Positions 1-11,378 of a stretch of 64,000 nt of DNA are shown here, piece by piece. This DNA comes from Parasponia andersonii (Eukaryota; Streptophyta; Magnoliopsida; Rosales; Cannabaceae). The translations under genes and the position numbers were made by a program. Every line of letters starts with the position of its first letter. Position 1 is the first letter of the stretch. The notes beneath the pieces are model-generated. The model was not told the DNA's origin. It worked only from the letters and a program-made list of their open reading frames with translations, and made no database searches. Location of the stretch: contig JXTB01000329.1 of NCBI GenBank assembly GCA_002914805.1, forward strand, positions 310,893-374,892, in the 5' to 3' direction.

Positions 1-966
1 AAACCGACTCAGTGCAGCTACTCTTCCTGCTAGGCTCTGCACATCCTTGGGTTTATGAGGAGATTGCATATCAATCAACGCTTGTATCTTCTGAGAATTT
101 GCTTCGATTCCTCGCTGATTGACCATAAAACCCAGAAATTTTCCAGATCCTACTCCGAACACACACTTCTGGGGATTCAGCTTCATTTGGTATTTTCGGA
201 GAATTTTGAACATCTCATCAAGGTGCGTGATGTGATCTTCGGCCTTCTCCGACTTCACCAGCATGTCGTCGACGTATACCTCCATGGTTTTGCCAATTTG
301 TTTTGTAAACATCATATTGACAAGACGCTGGTAGGTCGCTCCTGCATTGATAAGTCCGAAGAGCATCTTTTTATAACAGTATAATCCTCGATCAGTGATG
401 AACGAAGTATGCTCCTCATCTAGCTCGTACATGGGGATTTGATTATATCCAGAATACGCGTCCATGAAACTTAAAAGTTCATACCCTGATGTAGCATCTA
501 CAAGCTGGTCGATTCTTAGAAGTGGGAAGCTGTCTTTCGGGCATGCTTTGTTGAGATCGGTGAAATCGATGCATGTTCTCCACTTCCCATTGGGTTTCTT
601 CACCAAAACCGGGTTTGCAAGCCAGTCAGGATAAAAAGACTCTCTTATGAACCCAATTTCGAGTAGCTTCTCCACCTCTTCTTTTAACGTGACATAGCGT
701 TCTGGATTCATAGCCCTTCTTTTCTGCCGTACAGGCTTCTTTGTCGGATCTATGTTAAGACAGTGGGATATGATCCTTAAATCAATCCCTACCATGTCTA
801 AATATTGCCATACGAAGACATCTAAGTTAGACTTCAGAAAAGCGACCAATGAAGCTCGCACAGGTCCTTGAACCTCCGTTCCAATCTTTAAAGTCTTGGA
901 AGACATGTCGAATGATAAGTCCTCCAGAACTTCAATAGGTCCAGTTCTAACTTCTTCGTCTATTTC
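1..966 (-). pseudogene. Reverse transcriptase domain of the Ty3/gypsy element (partial, left edge)
   Basis: The minus strand is open from the TAA at 967-969 to the window edge. It reads through the RT palm and fingers: LLEIGFIRESFYPDWLANPV, KKPNGKWRTCIDFTDLNKAC, the SFMDAYSGYNQIPM block, and the catalytic YVDD (YVDDMLVKS) near plus-strand 255-285. It is cut before RNase H. The domain itself looks open, but the in-frame stop at 967-969 isolates it from gag-protease, so the polyprotein is broken. Confidence 0.88.
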
Positions 967-994
967 TTAAGAATCGAAGTCTTCGCTGGTCATT

Positions 995-1186
995 TCGATT
1001 GACGCTTTCACTATTGGTTCGACTGATGCTTTATCTGACGACTCGACTGACACTTTGTCTGACGACTCGACTGATGCTTTATATGATGACTCGACTGACG
1101 CTTTGCCCACTGCCTCGACTGACGCTTTGCTCGCTGTCTCGACTGGCGCTTTGCTCGCTGCCTCGACTGATGCTTCCTCTGGCAAG
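995..1186 (-). repeat. 24-bp minisatellite, eight copies, coding in the retroelement linker
   Basis: Eight consecutive 24-bp units give an 8-residue protein repeat of the form SVE-x-x-x-KA (for example SVESSDKA, SVEAVGKA, PVETASKA, SIEMTSED) between protease and RT. The units have diverged but length is conserved at exactly 24 bp throughout, so the frame is kept. Repeats in this linker are not part of any catalytic domain. Confidence 0.9.
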
Positions 1187-1364
1187 TGGACCATCATTGT
1201 GCGGGACGTCGCATCCTTTGCTGCAAGTTTCAACGAGTTGTTATAACAAGTCCTCGCCTCATATTGGTTTCCTCGCACCTCGCCTACCCCGTGTTGGGTC
1301 GGGAACTTCATAGTGAGATGGTAGATCGAAGTAACGGCTCGAAGTTCCCTTAGTGTCAGTCTTC

Positions 1365-1706
1365 CTAGCACAGCCTTAAAAGCAGGGGGCAATCTACCAC
1401 CAAAAATGGGGTCATTATCATTGAAACCCTAGGATAGGTTCCAACGCTGACCATCAATTCAATCATGCCCATAGGCATCAGGCTGTCACCAGTGAAACCA
1501 TAGAGTGGAGTGACGGTAGGCTTTAAGTCATTTTCATTCAACCCCATCTTCTTAAAGGCGTCGAAGTACAGGATGTCCACAGCACTCCCGTTATCAACCA
1601 ATACTCGCCACAACTGTGTGCTTCCACAGTTAATTTTTATGACCAACACGTTATTATGCGGATAATAGACTTCCCTTACGTCCTGTTCTGTGAAGGTAAT
1701 GTCCAT
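1365..1706 (-). pseudogene. Retroviral-type aspartic protease domain (frameshifted)
   Basis: The translation contains VDNGSAVDILY, the plant Ty3/gypsy form of the aspartic protease active site (normally DTGS or DNGS), followed by the LYGFTGDSLMPMG flap region typical of these polyproteins. The frame then ends soon after VVDCP, while the expected continuation (AVLGRLTLRELRAVTSIYHL) is in another frame from 1392 downward. A frameshift near 1385 therefore separates protease from the linker and RT. Confidence 0.8.
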
Positions 1707-2162
1707 GTCCGGTACTCGTTGAAGCTTGCGTGGTCACTGCTCAAGATGCATAACATTAGTTAATGGCTGTTGTCGAGCTTCTCGTGCATACCTGTCTTGA
1801 GCCCTTTTCGAATCTCCACCAACATGCGGTCCTCCGAAGATAGTTCGGACTTCGCGCTGAATTTCTGGAGGTCACTGTTGGTTCTCTTCTCGTCTTTCAT
1901 CATTCTGCCTGGTGTACTGCCACAGTCGCCCCTCTTTAATCAGCCTTTCGATTTTATCCTTCAGGGCAAAGCAATCATTGGTATCATGCCCAATATCATT
2001 GTGATACCGGCAGAACTTATTGGGGTTACGCTTTGCCCTGTCCCACTTCTTCGGTTCCGGTTGACGGCATCGCTCCTTTTAGTTTGTGACCGCATAGATA
2101 TGATCCATGGGTGCGTTTAACTCAGTGTGATTGTTGAACCGCATGGGAGCTCTTGAAATTTC

Positions 2163-3668
2163 CTACTTTTTAGGTCTAGGGTGATTCTCCGTCGGCTGTT
2201 CATTATTCCTTTTGTTTTTCTTATTACCGTTATTGTTGGTAATGACCGCATCTTTTCTTCCTTCTTTCTTCGTCTTTTGAAGATTCTCGCGCGAAGATTC
2301 TACTCTCAGATGACGACCAACCCTTCGGTAGAAGTCTTCAAGAGTTCTATATTCTCGCTCAAGCAATTCCTCCCAGAGTTTAGTTTTTGATCGTACCCCA
2401 GCCATCATGAGAGTTAGAACTCCTCCCTCAGGTGGGTTGTTGACCTTTGCTAATTCTGAGGTGAATCGATTGAGATAAGATCGTAGAGTCCCCTTTGGAC
2501 CTTGCCAGATTGCAGACAAGCTAACAAGTGGAACAGTAAAATTTTTGGCAGCTTAAAACTGTCTCAAGTACACCGTCTGACGTTGTTGCCAGGACGAGAT
2601 CGAGCCGGATTTGATTCCTCGGAACCAATTCTTTGCTGCTCTCGAGAGAATTACAGTAAAACATCTGCAACGTGCATGATCATTGACCCGATGGAGTTCC
2701 ATCAAGTCACTGAAGTGATCCATATGGTCCTGTGGATCAGTTTTCCCATCAAAAGTGTTAATAGTGGGAAGTTTGAATCCAGTGGGAAGGGCTGCAGCTC
2801 AAACCTCCTCACTGTATGGCGATTGATGATATCCATCAGCGAGCTCATCGTCCCAACCAGCAAGTGCGTCCAATGCGATCCTTAAATTGTGAACATCGAC
2901 ATTCGGGGGGAAAGCATTATCTCTTGCTGGCGACAAGGGCGGCCTTTGATCGTTATCTCAATGCATGGCGGGTTGGTCAGGCAGAGTCTTCTGCGACCTG
3001 TGAGAGGAATCTAGCGAAATAGTGCGACGAGACTGGCTTTGGTCATTATGATGCGATATGGATCGATCATGGCTACGTCATCGCTCCAAGTATTGTCTTA
3101 GGTCTGCAGGATCTTGTCTCGATTCTCTGCTAATCCTTTCGAAGACGGTTCTCGATAGTCTTTTTCGTTCGCTGCTCAAGTGATCTTGAGTATTAGTGGA
3201 TTTACGAGAAGGTTGTCCACGATCACGGTTAGTACTTGAACTCTCTGTACCAAATTCTGGCGGCAAGTATGCGACCTTACCTTTTCCTTTGGAGGTGTGA
3301 TCTTCATGACGCTCTTGCTGGGTTCTTGGCTGGTCGCTCCTTCTTATCTCTAAGATCTGTATTCCTTTCTCAGGTAGTTGAGCAGAATATTCTTTGGGAC
3401 GTTCGTGATGTGGTGGGGTCACCATCTGCCCTTCAGCAAGTCGTCGCAGGGTGTCATTGATCTGATTAGTGACTTGCTGAAGGTTCACCAGTGTCTCCTC
3501 TATGCGATCCTGTCTCTGGGAAAGGTTTTCTGCTGTGGTCATAGTAGACTGATCCTGAGCAGGGTCTGCCTGTGTAACAGCAGTGCTTTGGGGTTGGTTT
3601 TGGCTAGTTCCGGTGACTCTGGTAGTGTTTCTGGTGTTTGTCATTATTAAAAAAGTGAAATTTAACAA
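2163..3668 (-). pseudogene. Retrotransposon gag (degenerate)
   Basis: The first part (3078-3668) encodes a polar, Gln/Arg-rich N-terminus. The natural start is probably the internal MTNTRNTTRV rather than the first Met. After a frame break the capsid-like retrotransposon gag domain continues (about 2500-2800: a DGKTDPQDHMDHF-like stretch, then WFRGIKSGSISSW). The TAA at 2553-2555 replaces the Gln expected in the usual FVSQFQAAKNF-type motif. The frame resumes to 2163 with WQGPKGTLRSYLNRFTSEL and a basic Lys/Asn-rich tail. I saw no intact CCHC knuckle. A conserved gag with one stop and frame breaks points to relatively recent decay. Confidence 0.8.
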
Positions 3669-3986
3669 ACTGTTTTAGCCGGAATAGCCCTCCTTCTAGC
3701 GTCAATTGTCTATAGAGGTTTTGTCAACAATAAATTTAGAAAAAATTAAGAGATGTGGCTTGTGTGAATTGGGTGATTAATCAAAGCAAATAAAGAGACA
3801 GGATTTTATAGTGGTTCAGCCCCGAAAATGATGAGCTTACGTCCACTGTTTTGCACTATTTTCTGGAGAATTACAAGCACTCAGAGTTACAATGTCTCGT
3901 CTGGAAATCTATCTCTCAAATCGGAAGTCAGAATTTAGAAATCAGAAAATCGGAATTCAGAATCCCTCACCGAAACATTGAGCTCC

Positions 3987-3996
3987 CTTTATATAG
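3987..3996 (-). promoter_or_regulatory. TATA box of the LTR promoter
   Basis: The minus strand reads CTATATAAAG here, followed by GGGAGCTC. It sits about 280 bp before the LTR end, as expected for a U3/R boundary promoter. Confidence 0.6.
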
Positions 3997-4188
3997 ATGA
4001 GGGTAACTCCATGTTCCTAATTGTGAAAAATGGGTAACTATACAATCGGGTAATACAATTTGAGTAATAACATAATTGGGTAACCACTTAAAACGGGTAA
4101 CTGGTCGATCATGAAAGAGAGACTTCTGTTTCCCTTTCCTTGTAGATTACCTGTTTGACGAAGCAGAGACTAGTTTCCTTTTCTTTCG

Positions 4189-4277
4189 GGTCGCACATAA
4201 CCCATTCGGAAGAGGTCGTACGTAACTCCTGCGGTGGAGGTCGCACATAACCTATGCGGTGGAGGTCACACATAATC
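4189..4277 (-). repeat. 25-bp tandem repeat in LTR U3, about 3.5 copies
   Basis: Three full units start at 4189, 4214 and 4239, with a partial unit at 4264. Each begins GGTCGCACATAAC or a close variant on the plus strand. The position upstream of the LTR TATA box suggests a U3 enhancer-like array, which is inference. Confidence 0.75.
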
Positions 4278-4296
4278 TTACACATGCGACCTGACA

Positions 4297-5517
4297 TAGG
4301 ATTTTAGACCGCACAACAACCCGAAAACTCACCCGTTTATCATTCGTATTATATGTATCAGTTCGAAATTTATACGAAAATTAAATGAGTCATCCAAACA
4401 TATTTATTTCATGTTATTGTCGAACCGTATCGTCGCATCGTGTAAAAAATTATTAGTCATATTAAAGACCCTTCTACTAGGATGAACCAGCATCTTAAGC
4501 TTCATGACTATGGTAGTTCATCTTTTTCATGGGACTTTTTTTTTCTTGACGAAAAGTAAGTAATATATTTTTAGGTTTAAAATTTTGAATAATCACATAC
4601 AAAATATTCTAGTTTTAATTCTTGGCCTTTGTGGATTCACTTACCATATGATCATATTAGTTGCGTTGCACCACGTGGGACAAAAAATAGGATCTTATTG
4701 TAGCTTTTCCCTACTTTATAAAGCAGATTAATAAATTTTTTTTTAAAGGGTCAGTTTGCCTAATTGCAAAATGAGGCAAATGATGCAAAAATTTCGGGTT
4801 TCTGAACAAAATATTAACAGAAACAAGCTTCACACATTCTTTAAAGTTTTGAGAGGGAGAGAAAGAGAGAGAGATTTCATTTGTTAACTAGAGCTGAGGA
4901 GCTCGTTATGTCACCTGCCTGCCAAATTTTGGTCAGTTGTCGTCGTACGTAGTTTAAGAATGATAATTTATACTTTGTTGAGTTGCTAGTAAATTGACAT
5001 TAACAAAAGTCCTTTCTATATAATTTTATATAATAATACATTTGTGTGCCAAGTATGTACACAAAATTTATTTAAATCTTCAAGCCTCTTTCTCCCTGTT
5101 CTTCTTCCTCTGGTTGAACATACGACGGAATCATTAATCAGGAAAAAGGAGAATTATAATTATTTAATAACGTGGCAATATTTTATTAGAGGAACTAATA
5201 ATAAAGTAAAAGACGAATTAGAGAGTGTGACGGTAGAACCGGAGATCTACATTTTGTGATAACTATATATATAATATTGCACACCGTTTACACATTTACG
5301 CTACCAATTATGACGAGTTTCACAAGGTCACATTTTTTTTTTTTGAAGTTAAAATAAAAAAGAAGAAAGAAAACGTGGCAGCGTAAGAGTGGGTACAAAA
5401 TTCCATTGGACGTTCACGGAATGAATGAATCAAGTGGGGGAAGTAGCTAGTGAGCGAGCACTGAGCAATATGGGATTTTGACACCATAAAAATTCCATGT
5501 TTCTCCATTTCTAGATC

Positions 5518-5555
<38 letters not shown>

Positions 5556-5598
5556 AAGTCTTAATATCTAATTCTTCTGCAACAAAATATCAAAAATT
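4297..5598. other. Intergenic: retroelement to GT47 gene
   Basis: No coding signal was found. It holds a GA-rich patch (about 4851-4874), A/T tracts and a TA microsatellite at 5525-5553 that ends about 45 bp before the GT47 start codon, so it is probably in that gene's promoter or 5' leader. Confidence 0.6.
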
Positions 5599-8583
5599 AT
5601 GGCACTCACAACATTTAAGTTCAGTTCTCCGTATTTACTTTCTTCAGCTTTTCTGGTTCTCTTCCTCGTAGTCATTTATTTTTCTCCTTTCAACCAAACC
5701 CATTTTACTCTAAACCATCATTCTTCTTCTTCTACTACTACTACTAGTACTAGTACCACTACTCCATCTGACCCAGTAGCATCGATGAAAAACGACACCG
5801 TTTTGGATGACAACCCACCTCCAGTTTCGGGAGATCTTGACGATGAGCCTAAGATTGCTCCCGCTTCGTCGCCTCCTAATCACATGGACACTAATGATCT
5901 AGACCATGTCAATTATGTAAGAAGATGTAACAGTCTCCACTAATATTTTGGATCGTCATTGTTATTATTATTATTAATTATAAAGTTTTGATATATTATG
6001 TTTTTATTGTGTTGAATATAGAAGAGAAGTAGTGTAGAGAGGATTGAAGAAGACTTGGCCAGAGCAAGAGCAGCTATACGCAAAGCGATTCTAACCAAGA
6101 ATTGTACATCTGATACAGAGGAGAATTACATCCCCAGAGGAGATATCTACAGAAATCCCTATGCATTTCATCAGTTGAGTTCTTTCTTTTTCTTTATAAT
6201 ATATATATTTATAAATTAATTAAGATGATTTGAACTCAGAACCCTCTAACGAACCCCCATTGATGATTTGATATTGAAATTTTGTTTATAGTCTTACTTG
6301 AATCAATAATGAATTTTGCATATAATTGGATGAATTGTAATGTAGCCCAGTTGGTTATTTTTAGGAGAACTAAAGGGCAAAAAACGAAAAAAAAAAAAAA
6401 AAAAAAAAAAGAAGGAAAGTGCCTATAATTCTTTAGTCCTTTCTTTTTTTTGAAAATGCTTTTTATGGAATTTAATTAAGGATTCTTTAATTCTATCTTG
6501 CTTTATTTTTCAACTGTTAAGACTTGGGACAGTGCTTTCTTTGGACGAAAGCAATCCTTTTCACCTAACATTTTTCCTCGAATCTTCACACTAGTTTTTC
6601 AATAGTCTTTTGGGTTTTATTAGATGTTGTTACTTATTTGCTTATTTTATCCTAATTCCTTCCCTAGGTTTGGCCATTTATGCAATTATGAGTTGTTTTC
6701 CATTTATGCCATTCTGTTCAAGATTTTATTTTAATATAATACCATTTCAACTTATCGTCGTTAGTTTGCAACCTATAACATAATTTTTTTTAGAATTATA
6801 TGTTATAACAGGATTTATAATAGGAATATAATCTTTTGACTATCTAATTGATATAGATGATAATGTGTTTAATTCTTTTATCACGTAAATGCTATATAGC
6901 TTATGATATTCATATTCTGGTCCTAGCTTTCATAGGAGTACTTTAACCCAAACGCAAGATACATAAAATTCAGAGACATACGCTGAGCCTACATTAAAAG
7001 CATTCTCATCCCTTTTCTTTTGGTTTCATTTGTAGTCCAAAATTTAATTAATTTTTTTAGTATTTCTATACATACACGTTTAGATTGCTTATATAAGACT
7101 CCGAGTCTCTGACTTCCATTGTTCCCAAAATCTTATCTACATTTTTTTAATATTTTACCATGTGCCTTTATGGTTCAACAGGAGTCATATTGAGATGGTG
7201 AAGAGATTCAAGATATGGCCCTACAGGGAAGGAGATATACCCTTGTTTCATAATGGGCCCATGACATACATCTACTCAATTGAGGGCCAATTCATTGATG
7301 AGATGGACACTAGTGGGAAAAGCCCATTCTTGGCCCGTCATCCAGATGAGGCCCATGCATTTTTTGTACCTGTGAGTGTGAAAAGAATGGCTGATTTCCT
7401 ATATGAACAGACTAGATCTCACCTGTTCCATGGTCGAATAGTCAGAGTTGTCACTGATTATATCAACATTGTGGCGCAAAGATACCCCTACTGGAATAGG
7501 AGCCACGGTGCTGACCATTTTATGGTCTCGTGCCATGATTGGGTATGTCGTGCTTATAATTAAATCTCTCTCAAGCATTCCTAGTGAGAAAATGTTTGTG
7601 ATTTTGTCCCATATTGTACTCGGTAAGTTAACTTAATCATACAGTAAAACGTTTCAATCCAAATATCAATCATATTTGTGATCCATCTACCTAAAATTTG
7701 TAGAAACTTCAAGTATTTACTAGAACATTACCTAGGTCTTACTAAGAAAAGACCTTAGTTATGAAAATTTTCATTGCCTAGTAGACTTCTTTTATACGTC
7801 ATGTATCCCTTGAACAATGAAAGCGTGGAAATTCATTTATGAACTTCCCAATTTCAATTCAAATTTTTGGAGCTAGCCTTATCTAGTTAACTTAAATTGT
7901 TCTTTGTTTTATAGGCTCCAGAAATTGTATACGACGATCCCAACCTCTTCAAGGATTTTATGAGAGTGCTATGCAATGCCAACATATCTGAAGGATTCCG
8001 GCCTATACGAGACGTTTCATTACCCGAATACAACTTACCAATGAAGAGTGACAAGCTTGGCCCGCCTCTCCTTGGCCAACCTCCTGAAGATCGTCCAATT
8101 CTCGCCTTCTTCGCCGGTGGCGCACATGGTGACATTAGAAAGTACTTGTTCGAGTATTGGAGGGACAAAGATGAGGAAATTCAAGTCCATGAGTACCTTC
8201 CTAAGGGACAAAACTATCACGAAATAATGGGACGGACCAAGTTCTGCCTGTGCCCAAGTGGCTCTGAAGTTGCTAGTCCTAGAGTAGTGGAGGCCATGTA
8301 TGAAGGATGTGTTCCGGTTCTCATCTCGGACAATTATTCATTGCCATTTGGTGAGGTTCTTGATTGGACTAAGTTTTCCATCCAAATCCCACCTAGGAGA
8401 ATACCTGAGCTTAAGTCGATCTTAAAAGCGGTTCCTCATTCCAAGTTCTTGACGTTACAGAAGAAGGTGATGCAAGTGAAAAGGCACTTTGAGCTTAACA
8501 GACCAGCTAAGCCCTATGATGTATTCTACATGGTGCTTCACTCGCTGTGGCTCAGAAGGCTTAACATTAGGCTACCACATTGA
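5599..8583 (+). CDS. Exostosin-family (GT47) glycosyltransferase, type II membrane protein
   Basis: Exons 5599-5916, 6022-6173, 7182-7542 and 7915-8583 join in frame with GT-AG introns to give 499 residues, normal for plant GT47 proteins of the At5g03795/At5g11130 kind. Residues about 10-29 form a single hydrophobic signal anchor, followed by a Ser/Thr-rich stem ([14 protein letters not shown]), as in Golgi glycosyltransferases. The exostosin domain starts around [21 protein letters not shown] and includes the conserved C-terminal block [20 protein letters not shown] with ISDNYSLPF. Family members build cell-wall polysaccharides (xyloglucan, pectin, xylan branches) in the Golgi. The donor and acceptor sugars cannot be read from this sequence. 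The start is the first Met before the anchor. It is convergent with UTP11, 759 bp away. Confidence 0.93.
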
Positions 8584-9342
8584 TTTTGGATTAATCGTCC
8601 TTTTACATAGAGTTCCAACATCATAGAGGACCTGATTTATCATATCTAATCAAATAGCTGCTTATTGATTCTTCACATGTATTATTTTAAAAGTTAACGA
8701 TGACCCTCATAGACCAAGATGTTTTAAATGTAGGAGAAGAAAAGATCGCTTGAGATTCAATAATCAAACGGCGGCAATAAAAGCACGTTTTTGCAAATTT
8801 TGTCTCAAAAAGCACATTATTTAGGAGTTTCTATTGGGATACAACATAATGTGAATGAAATTCTCGACATTTTTTTTAAACTCATTTGAATGAAACTCAA
8901 ATTGACTAATCACAGTTTATTGCACTCTTAAAATACCAAGTTACGAAGAAAAAGAGCTGAAAATTTGACTAAGATTTTCGGTCATGCACCATACAAAACT
9001 GTTATTGGCTTACCAAGTTATATTAAAAACCAGAAAAAGAAGAAGAGCGAGATAGAGAGATTGAACAACACTAGCTTGGAATTCATGACGAAGGCTACAT
9101 ATTGTCAAGAAGTTATCCACTGTAAGATCGCAAAATCCTGAATGAACTAGGTCATTTTACAATCATCAAAACCACTCTGAAACTATAGTCATTCAGGCCC
9201 TATAGCATCATTCCCCAACTACATGCCTACTCATCCATCCCTTCTACCATACAGTTAGGCATCTCTGAAATGTTGAAGCAAAATACTAAAGGGATTACTA
9301 CGAAATTATTTTTGATCCAAGCAGTTAAATTACCCTTGTTTT
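8584..9342. other. Convergent intergenic space (3' ends of GT47 and UTP11)
   Basis: Contains the 3' UTRs of both flanking genes. I see no repeat, RNA gene or ORF worth calling. Confidence 0.5.
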
Positions 9343-10832
9343 TCATCTCTTCCGCTCTGCCCGCCACTTGTAAACTGGTCTGGATGTTGGAGAGACAATC
9401 TCGTCCTCACGTAGTTTACGCTTTCGGCCCTTTTTCTATTAGTTAAATGGAATGTTTTATTCCCAAAGTTCCCAATGTATAACCATATAGAAACTTAAAA
9501 GAATGGCAAGCTTTAGATGTCGATACCTGTAATTCCTTCTGCATTGTCATATCCATGAAAATTTTCTCCAACTCATTGGCTCTATTCTTCCTCGCCTCTA
9601 GCTCTCTGTAGGAAGCAACAGTTTTCCTGCCCACGAAAGATGAAAAAGCTTACTGCATTACCATAATAGTTCAATTGTGAAACAGCAAGTCAAGAAGTAC
9701 CATGATACCAAAAAATTGGAGAATTATACTTCAGAACTTCTTAAGATAGCAAGTTCAACTAGATCCCACAATGAACAGATTGACGAAAACAAGAGGTCAG
9801 TCCTAGAATGAAGAGAAAAGCTCCAAGTGGCGTCAGAAGTTATACCTTTTAATTCGCACAGGAATGTTGTCAGAAGCTATTGCTATTTCAGGCTTTGACG
9901 CACGTGACTGGATTTCTTTAGCTTCCTCCCTACAAGAAATGAATGATAAATAGAATTTAAACCCAAACATCTTAGTTACCTTCAAAATAAAGACTAAACA
10001 CGTGGAAGATGGCAACATTGTCTGAACTTATATCCAATGAAAAGAAGCAAAGCAGAATTTGCAACACTCGACAAGAAACATAGACCAAGAAACAAATTTC
10101 CAAGCTAATGAGATTAACTCCAGTAGAAGACTTCTAAGATGTTTGCCTTGTCAACAAACTAAGAAGTTTTGCAGACATTGGTGGTTTGAAATGAAAAAAT
10201 TTACTAGGTAAAGAGGACTTCCCACTAATCTAAACTTCTTGTAGAAAAAAGAAAAGAGCTTTATTTTTCAAGAACTAGAAACAGTATATAATTAATGGCC
10301 CAATGCTACGGACAACAATCATACTAGGAGAGTCAAACCTATCTTCAGCAAAGTATACTTTTCTATTTGATGGTTGGTTATCAAGAGAATGTAGCATGGC
10401 AGTCAGCTTTTCAATTCTCTGCAACAAACAACTAACTTAATCAATCCACAGAAAAAGATTTACAAGAATTTTTTTTTTATATATATTAAAGCTACGACTT
10501 CCTGATATAAACATTTCATTACTTTCTTCTCGCTCTGCACTTTCTGAAGTACATATCCCATATCTTGGGTCTTCATGAGCATAAGCTCTTCTGGGGTGTA
10601 TTTGTTTGCCTCACTCCTGCATTATAAAAGAAAAAATATGTGCCATTTAGATAGCAGGTAAGAACAAAGAACCGCTATTAAGACAAATAACCATACAAAT
10701 AAATGAGAAAACTTACTCTACTTTATGGACTCCATCAACAGTTCGTGTCTTGATCATCTTGAAGTAAAATTCATCTGGGTTTCTAGAGGCGGCTTTCTCT
10801 TTAAGTCTCTGAGCAGTGACCCAACAAATAAG

Positions 10833-10869
<37 letters not shown>

Positions 10870-11234
10870 ATAAAGCATAAAGATATAGACATGAATTGCA
10901 TCACCAGCTGAAACAAAAAAACAAAGAAATACAAAAGAGTAAAATCCTTGTGTGTGTTTACCCGTAAAGTCTCCTCTTTTTTGTGGTATGCTTTTGCACG
11001 CTCAACATAGTCCTTGTGTTTCTCCAGAAGCCCAAATTTTTTCCTTGCATCTCTGGAAAAAATTTATAAAAAAAAAATAAATAAAATCCGAAACTCGATA
11101 TGAAACAGTACAAAAGAGAGGAATTTTCGAAAGTAATAACAACAAAGGGAGTATATGAGTATGGATGTGATGACTCACGGTTGAGCTCGTTCCTTGTGAG
11201 CTCGTCTGCTAATGGCGTTCCTCAAGGACGACAT
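9343..11234 (-). CDS. UTP11: U3 snoRNA-associated protein 11 (UTP11), SSU processome
   Basis: Eight exons on the minus strand (11179-11234, 10962-11052, 10717-10808, 10523-10616, 10339-10418, 9846-9929, 9527-9626, 9343-9435) give 229 residues, matching the usual UTP11 length (about 230-250). The protein starts MSSLRNAISRRAHKERAQP and contains the family hallmarks KKFGLLEKHKDYVERAKAY, RNPDEFYFKMIKTRTVDGVH, KKTVASYRELEARKNRANEL and the basic end KWRAERKR. UTP11 is a nucleolar component of the U3-containing small-subunit processome needed for 18S pre-rRNA cleavage. Intron 2 carries a TA tract (10837-10867) close to its acceptor. A foldback element begins 145 bp upstream of the start codon. Confidence 0.96.
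10837..10867. repeat. TA microsatellite in UTP11 intron 2
   Basis: About 31 bp of pure TA, lying 29 bp from the acceptor of a 153-bp intron. Confidence 0.9.
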
Positions 11235-11378
11235 TTTGATAATTATTGGACGATCACCACAAAATTCACTGATTAAAATTTAAACAACGCCGGCTGAAGT
11301 TATAGGCAGTTTAGTTTCGGGGGTTACCCTAAGGCCGCACTGCAATTCAATTCAAGCCGAGGCCCTAATAATCTTTTA

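Larger units (their letters stand above)
1..4296 (-). mobile_element. Ty3/gypsy LTR retrotransposon, 5' part, degenerate
   Basis: Read on the minus strand, the order is 5' LTR (3707-4296), primer-binding-site region, gag, aspartic protease, then reverse transcriptase running off the left edge. RNase H, integrase and the 3' LTR are outside the window. The RT has the YVDDMLVKS active-site block, and RT following protease is the Ty3/gypsy arrangement when integrase lies after RT. RT wording such as FGVGSGKFLGFMVNQRGIEA resembles non-chromoviral (Tat-like) plant elements; that lineage call is inference. Coding capacity is broken: there is a nonsense codon in gag (TAA, plus-strand 2553-2555), a frameshift near 1385 after the protease, and a TAA at 967-969 between the repeat domain and RT. 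This copy is therefore not autonomous. Target-site duplication cannot be tested because the far end is missing. Confidence 0.93.
3707..4296 (-). repeat. 5' LTR of the Ty3/gypsy element
   Basis: In the sense (minus) direction the segment begins TGTCAGG at 4296 and ends TATAGACA at 3707, giving the usual TG...CA ends and a perfect 4-bp terminal inversion TGTC/GACA. It is followed after two bases by TGACGCTAGAAGGAGGG, which looks like a slightly mutated primer binding site of the TGGCGC... type. U3 contains a 25-bp tandem repeat (4189-4277), and a TATA box lies downstream of it. Length is 590 bp. The boundaries are inferred from these ends alone, since the partner LTR is not in the window. Confidence 0.7.

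Noticed and set aside
4109..4297. Minus-strand ORF of 62 codons
   Set aside because: Lies entirely inside the LTR and reflects the 25-bp tandem repeat.
6225..6260. B-box-like word in the second intron of the GT47 gene (complement of GTTCTGAGTTCAAATC)
   Set aside because: No A box at the proper distance on the same strand, so a SINE or tRNA call is not supported.
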